64,000 nucleotides of DNA from Salibacterium salarium (GCF_030813635.1 NZ_JAUSUM010000002.1:186001-250000), one strand, 5' to 3'. Positions 47,173 to 56,504 are shown, numbered from the stretch's first letter. A program made the numbers and translations. Notes: generated from the sequence alone by a model not told the origin.

Positions 47173-48114
47173 TTGGATAAGACGAATACAGCCATTAATT
47201 CCTCAGACATGGAAGGGTCTCATATGGATGAAGAAGCAATAGATGCAAAAGATAAGTCCTGGAGAGATTATGTGACTCTTGCGAAAATGGGTATTGTCAA
47301 TTCCAATCTTGTTACTGTATTTGCTGGATTATTTCTGGCTTCTGTATATAATACTGACTTTCAATTAATGCAAAATATGCATATTCTTATCTTGACATTA
47401 GTTGGTGCTGGATTGGTAATGGCAGGTGGATGCACGCTCAACAATTTTATTGACAGGGATATCGATCCAGTGATGGAACGCACTAAAGAAAGGCCAACGG
47501 TAACTGGGAAGTTAAAACCTTCCAATGTGCTCATTGCCGGATTATCTGAAGCCGCTTTGGGAATTATGATACTAGGGGCTGTAGAACCAGTAGCAGCTCT
47601 TATATCTGTGATAGGTTTGATTGTGTATGTACTCGTTTACACAATATGGCTAAAACGAGTATCAACATTAAATACAGTCGCCGGTAGTTTTTCTGGAGCT
47701 GTACCTCCGTTAATTGGATGGGCAGCAATTGAACCAAGCTTGCATATATATGCTTGGCTATTGTTTTCTATTATGTTTATTTGGCAGCCGCCTCATTTCT
47801 TAGCTCTTGCTATGAAGAGATGTGAAGAATATCGCGCAGCAGGAGTGCCAATGCTTCCTGTTGTCGCAGGATTTGCGATGACAAAAAGACAAATAGTATT
47901 ATACGTTGCCACGTTGTTACCTATTTCTTTACTATTGTATGAGTTTGGTGTGATTTATATTGTCTGCGCCAGCGTTTTAGGAGTCGGATGGCTAGCCTTG
48001 GGGTTAGTTGGCTTTAAAATGAAAGATGATGTAAAATGGGCACGACTCATGTTTGTGTATTCTCTTAATTACATGACAATATTGTTTGTAGTTATGGTTG
48101 TTGTCCACCTATAG
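47173..48114 (+). CDS. ctaB: Protoheme IX farnesyltransferase (heme O synthase)
   Basis: Adds farnesyl to heme B to make heme O, the substrate of CtaA. The UbiA-family membrane protein has the Asp-rich prenyl-diphosphate motif [19 protein letters not shown] near residue 93 and a second loop [19 protein letters not shown]. Nine hydrophobic segments follow an acidic N-terminal extension. Start taken as TTG 47173 with GGGGG 8 bases upstream; GTG 47164 is also in frame but has no spacing from the RBS. Confidence 0.95.
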   Translation: MDKTNTAINSSDMEGSHMDEEAIDAKDKSWRDYVTLAKMGIVNSNLVTVFAGLFLASVYNTDFQLMQNMHILILTLVGAGLVMAGGCTLNNFIDRDIDPVMERTKERPTVTGKLKPSNVLIAGLSEAALGIMILGAVEPVAALISVIGLIVYVLVYTIWLKRVSTLNTVAGSFSGAVPPLIGWAAIEPSLHIYAWLLFSIMFIWQPPHFLALAMKRCEEYRAAGVPMLPVVAGFAMTKRQIVLYVATLLPISLLLYEFGVIYIVCASVLGVGWLALGLVGFKMKDDVKWARLMFVYSLNYMTILFVVMVVVHL

Positions 48115-48261
48115 GGGAGGCTTGTTTTCAGGTAGAAAATAGACTGTATATAGTCTTTTTCTTTCCTGAATATCCTGAATATACACAGGCTGAAGGTGTA
48201 GGATAATAGCTGTAAATACCATAATACAAAATACTTAGCGAAAGAGAGGTTTGATTACTCT

Positions 48262-49416
48262 ATGAAAGGACGCATAGGATTGTGGCGTTTTCTTCCTTTA
48301 TCAGCCATGTTTTTTCTGTTGGCAGGCTGTGGGGAAGACAAATTAACAGCTTTAGATCCATATGGCCCACAGGCTGAATGGATCCTTGACAACATGATTC
48401 TCAGTTTATATGTCATGGCATTAGTAATTATTGTTGTTTTCACACTATTCTTTATTGCAGTCATCAAGTTTAGAAAAAAAGAAGGCGATGAAGAAATACC
48501 AAAGCAAGTTGAAGGGAGTAAGACGTTAGAATTAACTTGGACAATTATTCCAGTCTTTTTACTTGCTATACTTGCAGTACCAACTATTGCAGGTACATAT
48601 AACATGGCCGAAGAAGCACCAGAGGCTGCTGGATCAAGCGGTGAAGAAGGGGAAAGTGCAGAAGGCGAAGATGGTGAAGAAAACGGTGAAGAAGTAGAAG
48701 AAGAAGATGCAGCAATTGTAATCGATGTGACTGGTCATCAATTTTGGTGGCAATTTGATTATCCAGAAGGATTTTCAGCTGGTAATGAAGTCTACATCCC
48801 TACTGGAGAGAAAGTTTGGTTTAATTTAACTGCAAGTGACGTTATTCATTCATTCTGGGTACCGGCTCTTGGGGGGAAAATTGATACCATACCAGGTGTA
48901 GAAAACAGTATGTGGCTTGAAGCCAATGAACCTGGTGTGTATAAAGGGAAATGTGCTGAATTATGTGGACCTTCCCATGCATTAATGGACTTTAAAGTAG
49001 TTGCGATGGAACCTGATGAGTACGAAGTTTGGGCAAAAGAAATGTCTGGTGAACAAGAGTCTTCAGCCGAAGAGTCAGAAGGTGGAGGAGCAACTGAAGA
49101 ATCTCAAGAGGAAGATACTCAGGATTCCACAATGTCTGACGGACGTCAAGCTTTTGAAGATCAGGGCTGTATTGGATGTCACGCAGTTGAAGGACAAGGT
49201 ACAGGTCAAGGACCATCATTATCGAACTTTGCCGATCGTGAAAAAATCGCGAATGTTATTGATGTAAGTGACGAAAATCTTGAAGCATGGATTCGTGATC
49301 CGGAATCATTTAAGCAGGGCAATAATATGCCAGCATTTCCAGATATGAATGATGAAGATATGGACGCGATTATCGACTATTTAAATTCTTTAAGTGTCGA
49401 AGATGAATTAGAATAA
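48262..49416 (+). CDS. ctaC: Cytochrome caa3 oxidase subunit II with fused cytochrome c
   Basis: Accepts electrons through a covalently bound heme c and the dinuclear CuA centre. The 384-residue lipoprotein has lipobox LLAGC (Cys23), two membrane spans (45-68, 92-110), and a CuA domain with ligands His196, Cys231, Cys235, His239 and Met242. The cytochrome c domain has CIGCH (303-307) and axial Met356. Residues 117-149, between the second span and the CuA domain, contain 17 acidic and no basic residues. A second acidic linker spans about 263-290. First structural gene of ctaCDEF. Confidence 0.96.
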   Translation: MKGRIGLWRFLPLSAMFFLLAGCGEDKLTALDPYGPQAEWILDNMILSLYVMALVIIVVFTLFFIAVIKFRKKEGDEEIPKQVEGSKTLELTWTIIPVFLLAILAVPTIAGTYNMAEEAPEAAGSSGEEGESAEGEDGEENGEEVEEEDAAIVIDVTGHQFWWQFDYPEGFSAGNEVYIPTGEKVWFNLTASDVIHSFWVPALGGKIDTIPGVENSMWLEANEPGVYKGKCAELCGPSHALMDFKVVAMEPDEYEVWAKEMSGEQESSAEESEGGGATEESQEEDTQDSTMSDGRQAFEDQGCIGCHAVEGQGTGQGPSLSNFADREKIANVIDVSDENLEAWIRDPESFKQGNNMPAFPDMNDEDMDAIIDYLNSLSVEDELE

Positions 49417-49438
49417 CATTAAAAAGGAGGTAAATCTT

Positions 49439-51316
49439 GTGGCAACAGCTACTGCTTCTATGAATAATAATAAAAGTGTCTTATGGGACTGGCTGACGAC
49501 CGTCGACCATAAAAAACTTGCTGTGTTGTATTTAATTGCAGGTACACTGTTTTTTGTAAAAGCTGGTGTTATGGCTTTATTTATGCGAATTCAGCTCATG
49601 TCAGCGGAAAATGATTTTTTAACCGGTCAAACGTTTAATGAGTTTATCACTATGCACGGAACAATAATGTTATTTCTGGCAGCAACACCGTTAATTTTTG
49701 CTTTCATGAACTTTGTGATTCCTTTACAAATCGGAGCACGGGATGTGGCATTTCCCTTTGTAAATGCTCTTGGATTTTGGATTTTCTTTTTCGGGGGATT
49801 ATTAGTAAGTGTAAGTTGGTTCTTTGGGGGAGCGCCAGATGCTGGTTGGACAGCTTATGTCCCCCTTTCGAGTGGAGAATATGCTGATTTAGGTTTGGAT
49901 TTCTATGTTCTCGGTTTACAAATAAGTGGTATTGGTACATTGGTATCTGCGATTAACTTTATCGTTACAATCATTAACATGCGCGCTCCAGGTATGACGA
50001 TGATGAGAATGCCGCTGTTTTGTTGGACTGGTCTTGTCACATCGATTCTTATCGTGTTTGCGTTCACACCACTTGCAGCAGGGTTGGCCCTGCTTATGCT
50101 CGATCGTATATTTGGAGGACAATTTTTCGTTCCGGATTCCGGTGGTAATGCAGTGCTCTGGCAGCATATTTTTTGGATATTCGGGCATCCTGAAGTATAT
50201 ATACTAGTACTGCCTGCATTCGGTATTATTTCTGAAGTAATCCCGGCCTTTTCTAAAAAAAGATTATTTGGCTACACTGCTATGGTATTTGCAACACTTA
50301 TTATTGCATTTTTATCGTTCATGGTATGGGTTCACCACATGTTCACTGTAGGAATTGGTCCTATAACCAACTCCGTTTTTGCAATAGCTACAATGGCAAT
50401 TGGTATTCCTACTGGTATTAAGATATTTAATTGGCTATTTACCATGTGGGGAGGGAAATTAACATTTAATACAGCAATGCTCTGTGCTTCTTCCTTTGTG
50501 CCAACGTTTGTACTTGGTGGAGTCACGGGTGTTATGCTTGCGATGGTTCCTATAGATTACTTGTATCATGACACTTACTTTGTGGTTGCTCACTTCCACT
50601 ATATTGTTGTAGGTGGTATTGTACTCGGATTATTAGCTGGTACGTATTATTGGTATCCAAAAATGTTCGGCCATAAACTTAACGAAAAGTTAGGTATTCT
50701 GATGTTCTGGTTATTCTACATTGGATTTCATCTGACCTTCTTTATTCAACATATCCTCGGTCTGATTGGTATGCCAAGACGTGTGTTCACATATTTGGAT
50801 GGTCAAGGTATGGAAACAATGAACCTTGTCTCAACAATCGGTGCTTTCTTAATGGGTGCGGGAGTTGTTGTACTAGTCATTAATATTGTTTACTCAGCAT
50901 TCACATCAGAACGTGTTGCTGTACGCGATCCGTGGGATGCAAGAACGCTGGAATGGTCTACTACAACACCTGTACCAGAATATAACTTTGCGCAGACACC
51001 TCAGGTTCGTTCATTGGATCCTTGGTTTTATGAAAAAATACATGGCGATGGATTGATGAAATCAGCGGAACCTATGGATGAGATTCATATGCCAAACGGT
51101 TCCATTCTGCCATTCATGATAGGCTTAGGATTATTCATTTGGGGATTTGGCATGATTATGTTAAATATGGAAAATCCTATTATGCCACCGGCTATTGTGA
51201 TAGGCGTTGGATTTGTCGTTACTTTTGGGTCCATGCTAGTACGGTCTATTAAAGAAGATCACGGCTACCACATACCTCTCGATAAAGTTAAGAAAATCGA
51301 AAAGGAGGTAAGTTAA
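49439..51316 (+). CDS. ctaD: Cytochrome caa3 oxidase subunit I
   Basis: Catalytic subunit that reduces oxygen at the heme a3-CuB site and pumps protons. The 625-residue protein has 12 core spans plus two C-terminal ones. MHGTIMLFLAATPL carries the low-spin heme His, WIFGHPEVYILVLPAFG carries the CuB His cross-linked to Tyr, VWVHHMFT carries two further CuB His, and VVAHFHYIVVGG carries the heme ligands. Start is GTG 49439 after AAAGGAGG. Coupled to ctaC and ctaE. Confidence 0.98.
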   Translation: MATATASMNNNKSVLWDWLTTVDHKKLAVLYLIAGTLFFVKAGVMALFMRIQLMSAENDFLTGQTFNEFITMHGTIMLFLAATPLIFAFMNFVIPLQIGARDVAFPFVNALGFWIFFFGGLLVSVSWFFGGAPDAGWTAYVPLSSGEYADLGLDFYVLGLQISGIGTLVSAINFIVTIINMRAPGMTMMRMPLFCWTGLVTSILIVFAFTPLAAGLALLMLDRIFGGQFFVPDSGGNAVLWQHIFWIFGHPEVYILVLPAFGIISEVIPAFSKKRLFGYTAMVFATLIIAFLSFMVWVHHMFTVGIGPITNSVFAIATMAIGIPTGIKIFNWLFTMWGGKLTFNTAMLCASSFVPTFVLGGVTGVMLAMVPIDYLYHDTYFVVAHFHYIVVGGIVLGLLAGTYYWYPKMFGHKLNEKLGILMFWLFYIGFHLTFFIQHILGLIGMPRRVFTYLDGQGMETMNLVSTIGAFLMGAGVVVLVINIVYSAFTSERVAVRDPWDARTLEWSTTTPVPEYNFAQTPQVRSLDPWFYEKIHGDGLMKSAEPMDEIHMPNGSILPFMIGLGLFIWGFGMIMLNMENPIMPPAIVIGVGFVVTFGSMLVRSIKEDHGYHIPLDKVKKIEKEVS

Positions 51317-51317
51317 C

Positions 51318-51941
51318 ATGTCAGATTCTGTAGATGTATCTAAAGGATTACCATCTAACCCGGAAAAGGCAACATTAGAAGGTAAAAATAAATTTTTAGG
51401 ATTTTGGGTTTTCCTAGGTGGGGAAACAATAATGTTTGCTACCTTTTTTGGGACATTTCTCGGGTTGAAGGAAGGAACAGCAGCGGGACCTACGGCAGAC
51501 GAGTTATTCTCCCTGCCTTTGGTCTTCATTATGACAATGTTATTGTTAACAAGTTCGTTAACAAGCGTACTCGCAATGTTTTCTATGAAGAAAAACAATT
51601 TTAAGAATATGATGATATTAACGGCAATTACGGTAGTGCTAGGATTAGGATTCCTTGGTTTTGAAATATATGAATTCTATGAATATCTACATCATGGTTT
51701 AGGGTACACCACTAGTGCCTTTGCTTCTTCCTTTTACACTCTTGTCGGTCTGCACGGGGCTCACGTTGTATTTGGTTTAAGCTGGTTTATCACCTTAATG
51801 ATTCGCTATAGCCGGACTGGCGGTATCACATTAACAAATGCACCAAAGTTTTATCTAGCTAGTTTATATTGGCACTTTATCGACGTTGTTTGGGTGTTCA
51901 TTTTTACAGTTGTTTATTTAATGTCAATAGGAGGTGCGTAA
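51318..51941 (+). CDS. ctaE: Cytochrome caa3 oxidase subunit III
   Basis: A 207-residue membrane subunit with five spans. GFWVFLGGETIMFATFFGTFL, SSFYTLVGLHGAHVVFGLSWF and LYWHFIDVVWVFIFTVVYL are signature COX3 helices. It stabilises subunit I and proton uptake. ATG 51318 follows AAAGGAGGTAAG at the ctaD stop codon. Confidence 0.96.
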   Translation: MSDSVDVSKGLPSNPEKATLEGKNKFLGFWVFLGGETIMFATFFGTFLGLKEGTAAGPTADELFSLPLVFIMTMLLLTSSLTSVLAMFSMKKNNFKNMMILTAITVVLGLGFLGFEIYEFYEYLHHGLGYTTSAFASSFYTLVGLHGAHVVFGLSWFITLMIRYSRTGGITLTNAPKFYLASLYWHFIDVVWVFIFTVVYLMSIGGA

Positions 51942-51944
51942 CGG

Positions 51945-52289
51945 ATGTCAGATGAACTTTCAAAACCGTTTACAGAAAGCTCATTGTCTAAGGAAGAACT
52001 GATGAAAATGAATCGGGAAAGACGTGTACAGATTATAACTTTCGCGTTTATGATTTTTTTAACAGTGTTGGCATTCATAGCGGTAGGGATGGAAATGATA
52101 GAACCGAGTTTCGCGATTCCATTCATCCTGCTTCTGGCTGTTGTTCAATTTGTCCTTCAATTGTTTTATTTCATGCATCTGAAAGATAAAGATCACCAAT
52201 GGCCGAATGCTTTTATGCTGACAGGAATTGTTGTGGCAACGCCGGCTGTTATTGCACTTGTGTTGCTGCTCGGTGTTACTAAATATTAA
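51945..52289 (+). CDS. ctaF: Cytochrome caa3 oxidase subunit IV
   Basis: A 114-residue small subunit with three membrane spans (VQIITFAFMIFLTVLAFIAV, FAIPFILLLAVVQFVLQLFYF and the last 25 residues). The FYFMHLKDKDHQWPNAFM loop is typical of the bacterial subunit IV (COX4_pro/CtaF). It starts 3 bp after ctaE and ends the ctaCDEF operon. Confidence 0.93.
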   Translation: MSDELSKPFTESSLSKEELMKMNRERRVQIITFAFMIFLTVLAFIAVGMEMIEPSFAIPFILLLAVVQFVLQLFYFMHLKDKDHQWPNAFMLTGIVVATPAVIALVLLLGVTKY

Positions 52290-52296
52290 AGTAACG

Positions 52297-52336
52297 AAAC
52301 TGCTCCTTATCTTTTGGATAGGAGCAGTTTTTTGTT
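52297..52336 (+). terminator. cta operon terminator
   Basis: AAACTGCTCCTTATC / GATAGGAGCAGTTT, 14 bp stem followed by TTTTG. Confidence 0.95.
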
Positions 52337-52429
52337 CACTGTATCGTTAGAGATTTACACTATGGAAGTGGATTATATTTTGTATAATGGGAATAAATGA
52401 TAAGAGTATTTCAAAAGGGGGTTGGATAG

Positions 52430-52975
52430 ATGTCGACGAATAAGGAAAACCATGTGAATGATAAAACAAATGTATGGATTGCAGTAATTTTAACTATAGT
52501 GATAAATGGGTTAATTACTATTTTGTTTTTCATGGATGGCAATGATGAAGGAATTGGGTTTGATTTAACCATTTTGCCAATGTTAAATGCAATATTTAAT
52601 AGTTTTACAACTGTTTTTTTACTGATGGCTCTGTTTTTTATTTTACGTAAAAACATTAAAATGCACCGTCGTTTTATATACGCAGCATTCACGACAACAT
52701 CTCTATTTCTAGTTACTTATCTCGTTTATCATTATCTAGCAGAATCAACAGAATATGGTGGATCCGGCTGGTTAGAAAGCGTGTATTATTTCATTCTCAT
52801 TTCGCACATTATTTTGGCGATTGTTATTGTGCCACTTGCGGTTATTACATTTTTACGAGGTATAAAATATCAAGTAGCAAAACATCGTAAAATCGCGCGT
52901 TGGACAATGCCGATATGGCTTTATGTAAGTGTCACGGGGGTCATCGTTTATATTATGATTTCACCGTACTACTAA
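52430..52975 (+). CDS. DUF420 membrane protein (YozB/CtaM-like)
   Basis: A 181-residue protein with five spans and conserved histidines in MHRRFIYAAFTTTS, TYLVYHYLAES and ILISHIILAIVIVP, the DUF420 pattern. A staphylococcal member, CtaM, is needed for maturation of a heme-copper quinol oxidase, and B. subtilis YozB is a relative. Lying just after ctaF, it probably helps assemble the caa3 oxidase. Separately transcribed after a strong terminator. ATG 52430 follows AAAAGGGGG. Confidence 0.88.
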   Translation: MSTNKENHVNDKTNVWIAVILTIVINGLITILFFMDGNDEGIGFDLTILPMLNAIFNSFTTVFLLMALFFILRKNIKMHRRFIYAAFTTTSLFLVTYLVYHYLAESTEYGGSGWLESVYYFILISHIILAIVIVPLAVITFLRGIKYQVAKHRKIARWTMPIWLYVSVTGVIVYIMISPYY

Positions 52976-53036
52976 CCCTGTTTTTACATCCCCGCCTCTT
53001 AAGTCAAAACATAACCTCGTGTATTATTTTTATAAT

Positions 53037-53082
53037 AAAACCCCTGAACTACGCTTTTGACAATAGTTCAGGGGTTTTTAAT
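53037..53082. terminator. Bidirectional terminator between DUF420 and AI-2E genes
   Basis: AAAACCCCTGAACTA / TAGTTCAGGGGTTTT, 15 bp perfect stem with T-runs on both strands. Confidence 0.95.
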
Positions 53083-53083
53083 G

Positions 53084-54142
53084 TTAAATCTTAAAGTTAA
53101 ACTTAATAATACCAGCTTCTCTAGCGGAGGTGAATGCAATAACAGTCAGTGGGCCTACTATAAATCCAATGACCCCTAGTAATGATAGCCCGATATACAG
53201 CGAGATGAGAGTGGCTAGTGCAGAAAGTCCGATATGACTTCCCATTACTTTTGGTTCTACTGTACGACGAATGATTAATAGTACAACACCAAGTCCTATA
53301 AGTTGTGTGCCAAGCACAATGTCTCCGGCAATAAAATGATATAAAGCCCATGGAGCCAATATGGCGATGGAACCAATGATAGGTATAAAATCAATTAACC
53401 AGATAAGAATCGCCATTAGTAATGCAACATCCGGAGTGAAAATATACAATCCTATCAGCGTTACAATAAATATAATAATACTCACTAAAAACTGGGCTTT
53501 AAAGAATCCAAGTATCACATAAGATAATCTGGATGTCATAAATTTAAACTTTTCAGCAGAATCTTCTTTCAAAAAAGAGTACATTTTCTTTTTTAACCGT
53601 GGTAAGTCTGTTAAAAATAAGAATAAGGCTATTAGATAAACGAGAAAAGACACAATAAAGCCGGGAATGGAAGCAAGCATACCTGGAATTTCGTCAACAA
53701 ATGCTAGTAGTTTTTCTCTCCAGCCTTCTAGCCCATCTATGATTTGTGTGTTGATTTGCTGAATCGCCTCAGGTGGAAGATTCATATCTTGATAAGCTGT
53801 ATCGATGCGAGATTGTAAACTTAATAATGCTTGGTTTAAATCATTGACATAGCCGGGAAAGTTATCGATAAAATATACTGCTTGTGCAACAACTTGGGTT
53901 ATTACAAAGTAACCAAATAAGGAAACTGCTAATAAGAATGAAATGAAAACGGTGACCACAGCTATACCTCTGGACATCCTCATTTTTTCATGAAGCAGTC
54001 TGACAATTGGAGATAAAAACAGTGCCGTTAATAATGCAAGTATAATTGGACCGGACACAGGCAGAATAAAGTAAGCTCCGACTATTAGGATGATGATAGA
54101 TAATATACGTAGAATTATTTTTTTGTTAAAAAGCGACGCCAC
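53084..54142 (-). CDS. AI-2E (UPF0118) family membrane transporter
   Basis: About 352 residues with eight membrane spans and a large soluble loop after the third (residues 90-150). The C-terminal half has the family motif WLIDFIPIIGSIAILAPWALY and SLYIGLSLLGVIGFIVGPL. The family includes YtvI of sporulation, putative AI-2 exporters and, in some halophiles, Na+(Li+)/H+ antiporters, so the substrate is open. GTG 54140-54142 is preferred to TTG 54148 because GGGG is then 7 bases away. Confidence 0.85.
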   Translation of the reverse strand: MASLFNKKIILRILSIIILIVGAYFILPVSGPIILALLTALFLSPIVRLLHEKMRMSRGIAVVTVFISFLLAVSLFGYFVITQVVAQAVYFIDNFPGYVNDLNQALLSLQSRIDTAYQDMNLPPEAIQQINTQIIDGLEGWREKLLAFVDEIPGMLASIPGFIVSFLVYLIALFLFLTDLPRLKKKMYSFLKEDSAEKFKFMTSRLSYVILGFFKAQFLVSIIIFIVTLIGLYIFTPDVALLMAILIWLIDFIPIIGSIAILAPWALYHFIAGDIVLGTQLIGLGVVLLIIRRTVEPKVMGSHIGLSALATLISLYIGLSLLGVIGFIVGPLTVIAFTSAREAGIIKFNFKI

Positions 54143-54252
54143 AGCCAATCCCCTTTCGAAAAGTCCTTGTTTCTAACCGTTCTATGTGTCTTTATTATAG
54201 TATGAATGATGAAAAAAGAACAGAAAAACGTCCTTTGTGACTGCGTTATCTT

Positions 54253-54290
54253 GAAAAAAACCGGTGAATGCAATGATTCATCCGGTTTGA
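54253..54290 (-). terminator. Terminator of the YugN-like gene
   Basis: On the minus strand AAACCGGATGAAT / ATTCACCGGTTT followed by TTTTT. Confidence 0.88.
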
Positions 54291-54307
54291 CCTATGTATG
54301 GCTGCCA

Positions 54308-54670
54308 CTAGGCTTGTTCTGCTTCCACCAGTTCGTTATAAACACTTTCTATCTTTTGTTTACATTTATTGATTACTTTATCTGGAAAATCTTCATCATA
54401 TTCAATGCCGTGGGGATAGTAGTGTCGTCCGAAAAAAGGAGTAAGTAATCTTACTTCAGCGTCTTCTTTTGGAATTTCTCCCTTTATGGCAATTGCTTGA
54501 ACACGTAAAAAATAAGTAGCGTCATCGGTTTTATCGAGCATTTTGTAATCAAATGTGACGCGTTCATAATCCCATTGTCCTTCGTGAATGAATCCGTTAT
54601 TTTCCATCACGTGAACTAAACTTCCAAAGTTGAATTCTTTACCATGGAAATCAAAATCTTCAATTTTCAT
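54308..54670 (-). CDS. YugN-like family protein in the ylbA position
   Basis: A 120-residue cytosolic protein: GSLVHVMENNGFIHEGQWDYERVTFDYK and RHYYPHGIEYDEDFP are conserved in the YugN-like family, whose function is unknown. It lies after the cta operon and before the CBS protein, where B. subtilis has ylbA. It is divergent from the CBS gene. ATG 54670 follows AGGAGGGTAT. Confidence 0.82.
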   Translation of the reverse strand: MKIEDFDFHGKEFNFGSLVHVMENNGFIHEGQWDYERVTFDYKMLDKTDDATYFLRVQAIAIKGEIPKEDAEVRLLTPFFGRHYYPHGIEYDEDFPDKVINKCKQKIESVYNELVEAEQA

Positions 54671-54830
54671 ATAATACCCTCCTGCACAGTGGTTAACAAC
54701 TATTTAGCTAATTTAATCATAATACGAATAAACAGAAGATGCAACGCTATTATATGTGAACATGAAGAATAAATACATGAACTTCGGTTAATAGTAATAA
54801 TTGAATTAATAATAAGGAGGATAATCATTC

Positions 54831-55259
54831 ATGTCGAATATTCAAGAAGTAATGACTACTGATGTTGAAACATGCAAACCAGAAGAAACGGTGTATGAAG
54901 CTGCAAAGAAAATGAAAGAGTATCATATTGGATCCATACCTGTTACAGAAGATCGAAATCTAATGGGGATGATTACTGATCGTGATATTGTTCTCCGTTG
55001 TATTGCGGAAAAGAAACCGGAAACAACAAAAATTTCAGAAGTTATGAGTTCTAGTATTATAACTGCAGAGCCTGATATGAACGTGCATGAAGCGGCTCGT
55101 ATGATGGCGGAAAAACAAATACGCAGACTTCCTATTGTGGAAAATCAACAATTAATCGGGATAGCAGCTCTTGGAGATCTTGCCGTCGACGATGGCACGG
55201 ATGAAGAGGCTTCTTTTGCTTTAAATGAAATCTCAGAAAGACCAGAAGTTCATCACTAA
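54831..55259 (+). CDS. Tandem CBS-domain protein (YhcV/YlbB-like)
   Basis: A 142-residue protein made of two CBS domains: VMTTDVETCKPEETVYEAAKKM to GMITDRDIVLRCI, and VMSSSIITAEPDMNVHEAARMM to GIAALGDLAV. Paired CBS modules bind adenine nucleotides and act as sensors. No effector domain is attached. Position after the YugN-like gene corresponds to B. subtilis ylbB; YhcV is equally similar in form. ATG follows AAGGAGG. Confidence 0.88.
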   Translation: MSNIQEVMTTDVETCKPEETVYEAAKKMKEYHIGSIPVTEDRNLMGMITDRDIVLRCIAEKKPETTKISEVMSSSIITAEPDMNVHEAARMMAEKQIRRLPIVENQQLIGIAALGDLAVDDGTDEEASFALNEISERPEVHH

Positions 55260-55268
55260 AAGATATCG

Positions 55269-55311
55269 GGTTTACTTTTCTTTTAAAAAAGGGAGGTAAA
55301 CCTTTTTTTAT
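55269..55311 (+). terminator. Terminator after the CBS gene
   Basis: GGTTTAC..CTTTT / AAAAGGGAGGTAAACC pairing followed by TTTTTTTAT. Confidence 0.8.
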
Positions 55312-55402
55312 ATAACTTGTCGTTTATTAAAAAATGGGCGAACGAACCAAGGACAGTTGAGTAGTATGGTATCAAATAGTTAATGTAGGAGGTGTCTTAT
55401 AC

Positions 55403-55786
55403 ATGAGTGATTCCATTCATGAGTCCGTTTATGAATTTCGTGAGTTTTTATATCAGCATCCTCTGTTGATAAGAGAAGTGAGAGAAGGAAAAAGAACCTG
55501 GAATCAGCTTTACCAAGATTGGGTTATATTAGGAGAGGATCATGAGGATTGGTCCTCATTTAAAAGAAAAGATAACCAAAAGGACAAAGGGACAGAAAAC
55601 GGACAAACAGACTCATTGTCGGCGATAATGAAAACATTAGGACAAATAAATGTGGAAGATCTACAAAAGCAAATTTCTCAATTTAGCGGTATGATGGGGA
55701 ATGTACAACAAGCATTACAGCATTTTCAAAAGCCATCCGGCCCTCCTAAATCACCACAAGATCCGTTTTCTTTTAGAGGATTTTAA
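55403..55786 (+). CDS. ylbD: YlbD-like spore coat protein
   Basis: A 127-residue protein: an N-terminal VYEFREFLYQHPLLIREVREGKRTWNQLYQDWVILGEDHEDW and a C-terminal helix VEDLQKQISQFSGMMGNVQQALQHFQKP match the YlbD coat-protein family. Exact role in the coat is unknown. Start ATG 55403 follows TAGGAGGTG. It is followed 14 bp later by ylbE, as in B. subtilis. Confidence 0.88.
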   Translation: MSDSIHESVYEFREFLYQHPLLIREVREGKRTWNQLYQDWVILGEDHEDWSSFKRKDNQKDKGTENGQTDSLSAIMKTLGQINVEDLQKQISQFSGMMGNVQQALQHFQKPSGPPKSPQDPFSFRGF

Positions 55787-55800
55787 AAAGGGGTGACCTC

Positions 55801-56022
55801 ATGCATCCAAATTGTTATCATTTCATTCAGTCAAAATCAGAATACAAAGAATTTATCCGTTTTCACCCGAGTTGGTATAGAACATTAAATAGACATCCCG
55901 ATTCACTTCCACAATTTGTCGAGGCGGCTCGTCAATATCATGGTCAGACCTTCCCACAACAACTAGAAAGATGGCAAAAAAATATTAATACTATATCAAT
56001 GATTATGCGTCTATTGAAATAA
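55801..56022 (+). CDS. ylbE: YlbE-like protein
   Basis: A 73-residue protein with IRFHPSWYRTLNRHPDSLPQFVEAARQYHGQTFPQQLERW, the YlbE-like pattern rich in His, Trp and Tyr. Function unknown, usually beside ylbD and thought to be sporulation-related. Start ATG follows AAAAGGGGTGA. Cotranscribed with ylbD. Confidence 0.88.
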   Translation: MHPNCYHFIQSKSEYKEFIRFHPSWYRTLNRHPDSLPQFVEAARQYHGQTFPQQLERWQKNINTISMIMRLLK

Positions 56023-56040
56023 TTGAATATTGCCGTTTAA

Positions 56041-56082
56041 AAACCTTCTTTTGCTGCATACTAAAGAAGCAAAGGGAGGTTT
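56041..56082 (+). promoter_or_regulatory. RBS-hiding hairpin before a secreted-protein gene
   Basis: AAACCTTCTTTTGCT (56041-56055) pairs along 15 bases, with two G-U pairs, to AGCAAAGGGAGGTTT (56068-56082) across a 12-base loop. The second arm contains GGGAGG, the ribosome binding site of the ATG at 56088. It may regulate translation, and may also end ylbDE transcripts in part. Confidence 0.6.
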
Positions 56083-56087
56083 TAAGT

Positions 56088-56504
56088 ATGAAACGTTTAA
56101 TGAAAATATTAAGTATCACTATAATATTTACATCTATAGGATACTTTATTGAGGAAACAGAAGCATCAGATTACACAGAAGAAATAGAAATTAGAACCAT
56201 TCCTGTAGCAGATGTTAAAGAATCAGAAACAAAAGATTGGACGCTTCAATATAAAATCAAAAATTCAGACTTACTAGTGGAGTGTATTGTTCCTGGTTTT
56301 TCGTTATCAAAAGAAGAAAAGAGTGGACATGGTTTCTTAGTGGTGAAAATGAATGGAGAAAAGGCGGCAGAAATGGGTCAAGCAGCTTTTATGATGAAAA
56401 ATTTACCTCCTGGTACGCATAAAATGGAGGTTACACCAAAGTCATATGATGGAGATTCAAAGAAACAATCGATAGAATTTGAAGTAGAAATCCCGTCTTC
56501 ATAA
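56088..56504 (+). CDS. Small secreted protein of unknown function
   Basis: A 138-residue protein with an N-terminal basic-hydrophobic signal (MKRLMKILSITIIFTSIGYF, likely cleaved after EASD or kept as an anchor). A beta-rich domain follows, with WTLQYKIKNSDLLVECIVPGF, HGFLVVKMNGEKAAEM and PPGTHKMEVTPKSYDGD, suggestive of an Ig-like or FixH-like sandwich. I do not recognise the family. It sits between ylbE and ylbF, and its ribosome binding site is in a strong hairpin. Confidence 0.65.
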   Translation: MKRLMKILSITIIFTSIGYFIEETEASDYTEEIEIRTIPVADVKESETKDWTLQYKIKNSDLLVECIVPGFSLSKEEKSGHGFLVVKMNGEKAAEMGQAAFMMKNLPPGTHKMEVTPKSYDGDSKKQSIEFEVEIPSS

